Positions 58,400-64,000 of a DNA stretch of 64,000 nucleotides are shown piece after piece. The stretch is taken from assembly GCA_946122785.1 (NCBI GenBank), contig CAMGYJ010000011.1, positions 35,676,513 to 35,740,512 on the forward strand, in the 5' to 3' direction. The notes beneath the pieces were generated by a model. The model was not told the DNA's origin. It searched no databases and saw only the letters and a program-made list of their open reading frames with translations. How positions within the stretch are numbered: the first letter of the stretch is position 1; the number at the start of each line of letters is the position of its first letter. Made by a program: the position numbers and the translations under genes. Origin of the DNA: Linum tenue. Taxonomy: Eukaryota; Streptophyta; Magnoliopsida; Malpighiales; Linaceae.

Positions 58400-59095
58400 C
58401 AAGTCATCATGACTTGAAGAAAACGGCCTACCTCTTCCACAAAATGGTCGACCACTTCTACCAAGTGGTCCCCCGCTTCAGACAGGTGGTCAACCGCTTC
58501 AAGCATGTGGCCTACCGCTTTCGGCAAACAGTGAACCTAAAGACACACTTACTTTCAAATTAAACCCGCTGGTTGGAAGCGATAGACCGCTTCTGCCAAA
58601 TGGTCTACCAATTCCTACAAACGATCTACTGCTTCCAGAGAATGGTATAGACAACAAATAACACCATTTATTAACACTTCTGGAATAAAAAACCCATAAA
58701 TGCAAGATGATATAAGATTTATAGATGTTGAAGATGACACAAATGTATAACAATTTTACTCTACTTTTTAAATATTGTCATAACAACAATAACAACAAAG
58801 TTCTATGACAAGACAAACTTAGAATTTGAAGCAAAGATGAAAGACTATAGAATAAGTCAAATCTAAGTAATAAATATGTAGAGCATTCCCCAAATCTACG
58901 AAATAACAACCACCCGATAACCTTCTCATATATGCTCCAAACTTTGTACTAATTTTAACTCTCTTATCAGCAAATATATCTATTAATATTGGACTCTTAT
59001 AATTATACATGATGATGTCATTATCATGGTTCAATAGGTCTACCGGTTGTTAGAAGTGGTGGACTGCTTGTTGGAAGAGGTAAATCACTAGAACA
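58400..59095. mobile_element. Small element with inverted subterminal repeats, unclassified
   Basis: Left (58428-58625) has six or more degenerate units of ACCGCTTCTRCCAARTGGTC, about 22-26 bases. The right side (59036-59085) carries the same motif inverted (GTTAGAAGTGGTGGACTGC). Both sides share CCTCTTCCA and CCACTTCTA in mirror order. The middle is AT-rich and non-coding. Outermost ends and target duplication are not resolved; the pattern of subterminal repeats resembles a miniature CACTA or MULE. Confidence 0.5.
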
Positions 59096-59099
59096 GAGA

Positions 59100-60960
59100 A
59101 AATTAATCAAAATCATGTCTAACCATTCCCAACGTATAAGGATTCGGGACTTGTCCATATTCATTAAAATCAATGCAATGATCGGTTAAATTGTATCTAC
59201 GTCAAAAGCCCCATATCTTTTACTTTATGAATACAACTAGCTTATTACCCGGCCCGTTGGCCGGATTACTGTATGTTACCCACTTGTGGAATGTGAGAGA
59301 AAGCAAGTGAGAGTGAAGGGATTGGGATTCCACTTGATTAGGACCGACCCACTAATCCGATTCTTCCCGACCCGCCCCAACCTAAAGTGTTAGAAAGAGT
59401 CAATAAGAAAATACGAACGGAGAGGATTAGTCATATATCTTGACTCTTCAGAAGTGGGTCAAACAGGAACAAGGTTGGCTGAGGGCAATTTTTAGCGCTA
59501 AGTAGAGTTCTGGGTTGAATAACTTTACTCAGGCCTAGAAATTGGTGCTGATGCAGACTGCAGTTTTTATTATACCATCATCAATCATCATTGAATTAGT
59601 CCTGGGCATTCCTCCCCGTTGTCGGTCTTAATTCTAATGATGGTTTCATTCCTTGCACCAGCCATATCAGCGAGTTGTCATTTCGAGCATGATTTGCCTA
59701 TGTACAAATGATACAATTAGAGTATGAAACTGAATTCAAAGAAAAGGAAAAGAGAATTCTATCACATGCCAATAAATACACACATAATAGTTGAAGCTAA
59801 GTGAAAGTCATTACTCGCACATCAATTCTCAAAAATTACAGACTAAACAATGGCTAGAATGGCACTGAAACTACCAAGAATCATGGACGAAACAACTTGT
59901 CAAATTAAATAATCCTTATACTGAAACTACCTCCTAACTTGAAATAAGACATGATCACAGTTAATAGCACTCTTATCACTATGAATTGGTTGCAGCTCCT
60001 CCTTATCACTGCCTCCCAAGCTCAATTCAAACAGAATAGAGACCGTTATGTAAGATAACCATATCCTTACTGATCATAATTCCTTTCTTCTCTCCATTTT
60101 TGTCGAAGAAAAGAGTTATCCCCCTCTCCTGCATTTCCCTTCCCCCCTCTCTTCTCCCTCTTCTTCACAAACCGATCCCTAAACCAGCAACAACAACACA
60201 AAAATAGCCTTCGCCTCTGCCATCTCCATCTACTGAACGCGTTGATGGCAAGACAGGACTGCAGAAGCAAAATTTTCTAAAATCAAACTAAATTTTTTGA
60301 AGGAGACTCAACCACGAAAAAAGAGTAAAGCAACAATGCTAATAGTTCAGATGGTTGGTTTTGAAGTTATACGTTGCTTTTGTTATGGTCTCCAGTATAT
60401 CAACTGCAATAGAGATGTTTCCTCCAATCATCTTTAGTGCACGATTTAGAAGTAAGTCCTCTTGTTTGTGTCAAACGGAAACATTCATGGTTTCTTAACT
60501 CCCATGTTAGTGTAAATGCAGCAGCAGCAAAGAAGTTTGACAACACAGCAAGCACCCAGGCAAAATGATACAATGCAGTAGGTGATATGTGTCTCGAAGG
60601 TTTTGATTTACTAAAGTTCATGTTAAAAATAAACATGAATTAAAATGGATTATTCTATTAAGCAAACATCCCCTCTAATCATACGAAGATCATATATCCA
60701 ATTCACAAACAATTAAGCCATAAAAAATCATCACACATCCACTACCTTTGATTGCCTAAATTTGGTTTTTCGCAAAGTTATGGACTCTTAAGGGTAACGT
60801 TCATGGGTAGTCTGTTTCATAACTCTAGAGAGCACAATAAGCAGCGACCAGCCAGACACAGTGCGATAGGCGAATATGATTCTCAATTCACAATTTCTCA
60901 CCACTGGAAGTAAGAACAGACCATAATAAGTGTAGCGTTCATGGGTGGTCTGTTTCATAG
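59100..60960. other. 1.9 kb without a recognised gene
   Basis: 60636-60400 on minus is open (78 codons) with a hydrophobic segment (FAWVLAVLSNFFAAAAFTL) that could be part of a membrane-protein exon. It has no family match I can name. GTTCATGGGTRGTCTGTTTCATA occurs at 60799 and 60932, a direct repeat 133 bases apart. 60270-60067 is a charged low-complexity ORF and unlikely to be real. Confidence 0.35.
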
Positions 60961-60967
60961 CACTACT

Positions 60968-61210
60968 ACAAAATTTGTTAAAAAAGAAAGAAAGGTATTT
61001 AGCATCACGGCGGAACAACTTTTACAGGCCAACAACGACAACATGCTGCAACCACCAGAACTGGTATCGCAACTCATAGGGAAAATCAAAAGATTTACTC
61101 TCAAGTTAAGTAGTTACAACATCGAGCAATCGTCAAGCACATACACCATCACAAAAGTCACGGAACCTGATTCACAAAGCATTCAAACATTTGAGGACTT
61201 TACTGCAAAG
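60968..61210 (+). pseudogene. Exon resembling the RPA1 C-terminal OB fold
   Basis: The plus-strand frame reads FSITAEQLLQANND, then ELVSQLIGKIKRFTLKLSSY and STYTITKVTEP, then ends at a clean GT donor (GCAAAG/GTACAA at 61210). The pattern of FxxKL...YN...TYTITKV is that of the last OB fold of replication protein A large subunits and of the RPA-like genes in Helitrons. No neighbouring exons were found, so I call it a lone fragment. It could instead belong to a Helitron or an old duplicate. Confidence 0.45.
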
Positions 61211-61259
61211 GTACAACTTATATGTCTTTTTTCCAAGCCATTTCCATCAACATGCTAAT

Positions 61260-63073
61260 AATTTTGCAATGCATAAAACAAACGGGCCAAAACTTGAAAT
61301 TCAGCCTGTTTGACCGACCCATGCCAAATTCTAATTATTCTTTACTTTTAAACTTTCTATTTGAAAATAAAAAATAGTGAAAGGAAAGAGACGACTACAA
61401 TTCGCCATTTGCACATCACTTATTCGGGAATAAAACTCATAGAAATTCAAAAGGAACTGAAAATATTTAGGATCGTTTTAATGTTTAAAATAACCAAATA
61501 GATCTTTATGTTTAGTTTTTCACTAACAAATACCAAATGATTCCCTATAAAATACACTATAATTTTATCATTATGATGTCAAATAATCATAAAGTATATA
61601 TTTGAAATGATAAAAATTGGACTCATTGGGTTGGTCGAGGTTGAACCATTGAATAACTTTAAAATACATTATATTTTAGCCACTAAGATATAAAATAATA
61701 GCATAATATATATTATGCCGAGAAAATAGCTTGTTTTAGAATGGCAAACCAATAATGTTCATTTGTTTTACTTGATGGCCAAATCCCGTGTAGGTCAGGC
61801 CCATTCAACTATTTTATTTTATGGTTAGCGGTTAGCTCATTAGATACCATGCATTAGTTTATTGTTAAGTTCTTTATTTTTAGCAATAAAAAGGAGTATT
61901 GTTTTTGCCTTTTCATATATATTTTATCACCATGGAGAAATAAAAGAGCTTAAAGAAAAAAATTGACACTCCTGGACCCGTTTAAATCTGCATGTGTACG
62001 GTAAGTTGGCCCGTTCCACAGAGAAAAGAGAAAAAAATTGACACTCCCTATTCTACCATTCCTACAAACGTTCATGGAGTAGGGAATTTGGGATGGGGGA
62101 AGAGTTTTTTCCTCCCTGCTATTATATGTTTTTAATTTAAAAAAATACAACAAATGTACTTAGTGTGATTGGTTATGATCCTTGTTTTTCTTTAAAGTTG
62201 TCATGGTTCGAATCCCAATACGTGTCTTTTTAATGAATAAAAAAAAGTAATTGTGAAGACCAAAAAGTCCTTCCTACTTTCACTCTCGTTGCAGGAAATT
62301 TGAAATGGGACTCCCGTTTTTCCCTTCGGTGTATTATAATATGCGTAGATAAATCATTTTTAAAAGGCCCAATTAATCATTTTATATTGTAATTATTCTT
62401 CTCATTCCATAACCCACTTTCAACAAACTTTGGCCGCCCTTAACCTCCTTCTCTCTACTAACACCAGGTCCGGCCCTTGGCCGAGAAAGTTTACTAAAAA
62501 ATTTATAAAATAACCATGCTAACAAAATAACAAAGAAGAAAGAAATACGAATGGAAAATAAATACAATTCTTCAAAGAAGAGAAATTTTCACTGCTTAAG
62601 AAGTCCATATAATTTAAAATTATTGTTCGACCATATAGAAAGAATGGGTGAATTTCTAAAGTACTCTCATGTTACAGATATAACCAGCAACAATGTAGTA
62701 ATTTCCCTACAATGAAACAATATTTTTTAATGAAATAAGTTGAACTAATAGAAGTGTATGATAGTATAAAGATTTTAATAAAGGGTAATAAAGAAACTTA
62801 AATTGACAATACCATAACAGAAGGACTTAACTGAAATATGGTTAGGCCTGCAATCGAATCCACTTCTGCTCGTTCTTGGCAACTTTGTAGGAGAAATCTT
62901 CAATGGTGTGTTTGACAGTTCGTAGTCTAGCATACAGAATGACATACGACAAAGTTATTTTTTAAAATCTATCAATGTGTATATAAATACTTTGCTCAAT
63001 AAAATTTACTTACGGGTTTAGCAATGGGTGCACTAAAGGTTGATTCAAGTTGAAAAATAATCTGCATGCTGAA
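61260..63073. other. AT-rich stretch, nothing recognised
   Basis: Only a short direct repeat (AAAAAAATTGACACTCC at about 61958 and 62033) and a T-arm-like word near 62203 were noticed. No genes. Confidence 0.45.
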
Positions 63074-63779
63074 TAGGGCTGGGCATGCGGGCGGATCATC
63101 CGCGGGTTTGGGCCGACCCACCCGCATTTGACCCGAATTTCGTTAAGTGGGTGGGTCTGTGGGTGGGTGACGGGTTGCTCTGGGAGCCATCCGCCGGGTG
63201 GTGGGTGGGTTGTGGGTGGGTGCGCGGGTGACCCGCTCAACCCAACAGCCAAAAGATCAAAGTCGTTGGCGCTAGAGAGGGGAGAGTGGAGACGTTAGAC
63301 ATAAATTAGGACTGCTCCTGGAGTTTGAACCTCAAAGCCAACCTTCCAAATAGCGATCCCTTCTTCTTCCCTTTATTTTTTCCTCTAATTCTTGTGCCTA
63401 GATCACTGCTCTTTCCTTTGTGGAATTATTTTCCTTAGTTTCTTGCACCTGGTAATCATCTTAATCTGTAGAAAACTCTTTCATAATAGAATTTCTAGCC
63501 AATTTAAGAACTAATTCGACATTTTTTGCCGCCCTATTTCATCTTCTTGTTTTCCCCGAGAACTCTCTTCACCTATTATCATGTCAAGTTGACTCTTTAT
63601 ATTGTATACATTGTGATGTGGGTAAACCCACAAACCCACCCGCATCATCCACCATCCGCCCGACCCAACCCGAGACTAAATGTGGGTGGGTGGTGGGTTA
63701 AAAATTAGCAATCCGTTTAAGCGCGGGTGGGTGCATTTTATGGTCAAAATCCACCCGACCCACCCAATGCCCACCCCTA
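63074..63779. mobile_element. hAT-type non-autonomous element 4 (706 bp)
   Basis: Starts TAGGGCTGGGCATGCGGGCGG and ends AATGCCCACCCCTA, inverted with mismatches. 8-bp duplications are ATGCTGAA (63066-63073) and ATGCTGAG (63780-63787), one mismatch. Arrays of GGGTGGGT/ACCCACCC words lie at both ends. No coding capacity. The 60-80-codon ORFs within it are repeat artefacts. Confidence 0.88.
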
Positions 63780-63894
63780 ATGCTGAGGATGTAGCAAAGT
63801 AATACATTCCTACTAATGATGAAGCAATTTAATGATTGGATGATGTTCTTATAAATGAGAAATTATAATTAACTTATGTGATGTGAGCCGCAGG

Positions 63895-64000
63895 AGAAGA
63901 ATACCCGGTCAACTCTTGCAATTCCCTGACCGGGTAATTGAGGTAGAGACCGGGGATAATGTCCAGGGATTTTCCCCGGCCAGGACAACAAAATATCTGA
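63895..64000. repeat. ACCCGGTC/GACCGGG inverted words at the window edge
   Basis: TACCCGGTCAA, TGACCGGGTAA, GACCGGGGAT and CCCCGGCC occur within the last 100 bases in both orientations. This looks like the start of another array of short palindromes, as at the MULE ends, but the window stops here. Confidence 0.35.

Noticed and set aside
60961..60990. CACTACTACAAAATTTG as a possible CACTA left end
   Set aside because: No inverted partner, no matching trinucleotide duplication and no subterminal repeats nearby; it also overlaps the RPA-like exon.
62161..62235. GGTTCGAATCCC near 62203 as a tRNA or SINE B box
   Set aside because: No A box at the right distance, no cloverleaf and no A tail; a single 12-base match is expected by chance or from an old relic.

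Overview
This window is nuclear DNA of an angiosperm, most likely a eudicot. It is AT-rich and gene-poor. It carries an intron-containing elongator tRNA-Met, a tRNA-Gln, a filament-like plant protein (FPP) gene, an S-protein homolog and several plant-type DNA transposons. I cannot name the species. Almost everything else is mobile DNA at different stages of decay.

Layout from left to right. 21-3264 (-): a multi-exon Ulp1/C48 cysteine protease gene of the transposon-associated (Kaonashi-like) kind, followed by a CACGGCCGTGA repeat array (3480-3905). 8111-15583: MULE-1, a Mutator-like element with terminal arrays of CACCG/CGGTG palindromes, a frameshifted mudrA transposase (+) and a convergent plant mobile domain (PMD) gene (-). 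15753-18960 (-): a degenerate L1-type LINE. 21378-22362: a hAT-type non-autonomous element. 22761-23159 (-): an intact secreted S-protein homolog. 24515-27880 (+): a second degenerate LINE. 27929-31936: a 4.0-kb CACTA element with exact ends and a GTA target duplication. 32923-33367: a second hAT-type element with a perfect 8-bp duplication. 34034-34105 (-): tRNA-Gln(UUG). 38640-40636 (+): a 5'-truncated LINE with a 20-nt poly(A). 40912-40996 (+): tRNA-Met(CAU) with intron. 41079-43690 (-): the FPP gene, the clearest host gene here. 45092-46469: a long-TIR MULE without transposase, with a GC-richer cargo (Pack-MULE candidate). 46858-55171: MULE-2, again with mudrA (+) and PMD (-), with GTGCGGT/ACCGCAC terminal arrays, a 9-bp target duplication and three nested insertions. 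56600-58398 (-): a decayed LINE abutting a small inverted-repeat element. 60968-61210: an exon resembling the RPA1 C-terminal OB fold. 63074-63779: a fourth hAT-type element.

Three points stand out. (1) Two unrelated MULEs have the same two-gene plan (mudrA facing PMD), and each ends in its own array of short palindromes. The Ulp1 locus and the CACTA element end in comparable arrays with other motifs. This suggests, but does not prove, element-specific binding sites or small-RNA sources. (2) The PMD proteins have low-complexity tails: an RG-rich tail cut by one stop codon in MULE-1, and an open DPRPSY/H repeat tail in MULE-2. (3) The nested insertions have readable target duplications, so a relative history can be worked out. 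Ordinary host genes that look intact are FPP, the S-protein homolog and the tRNAs; the Ulp1 gene also looks intact but is transposon-type.
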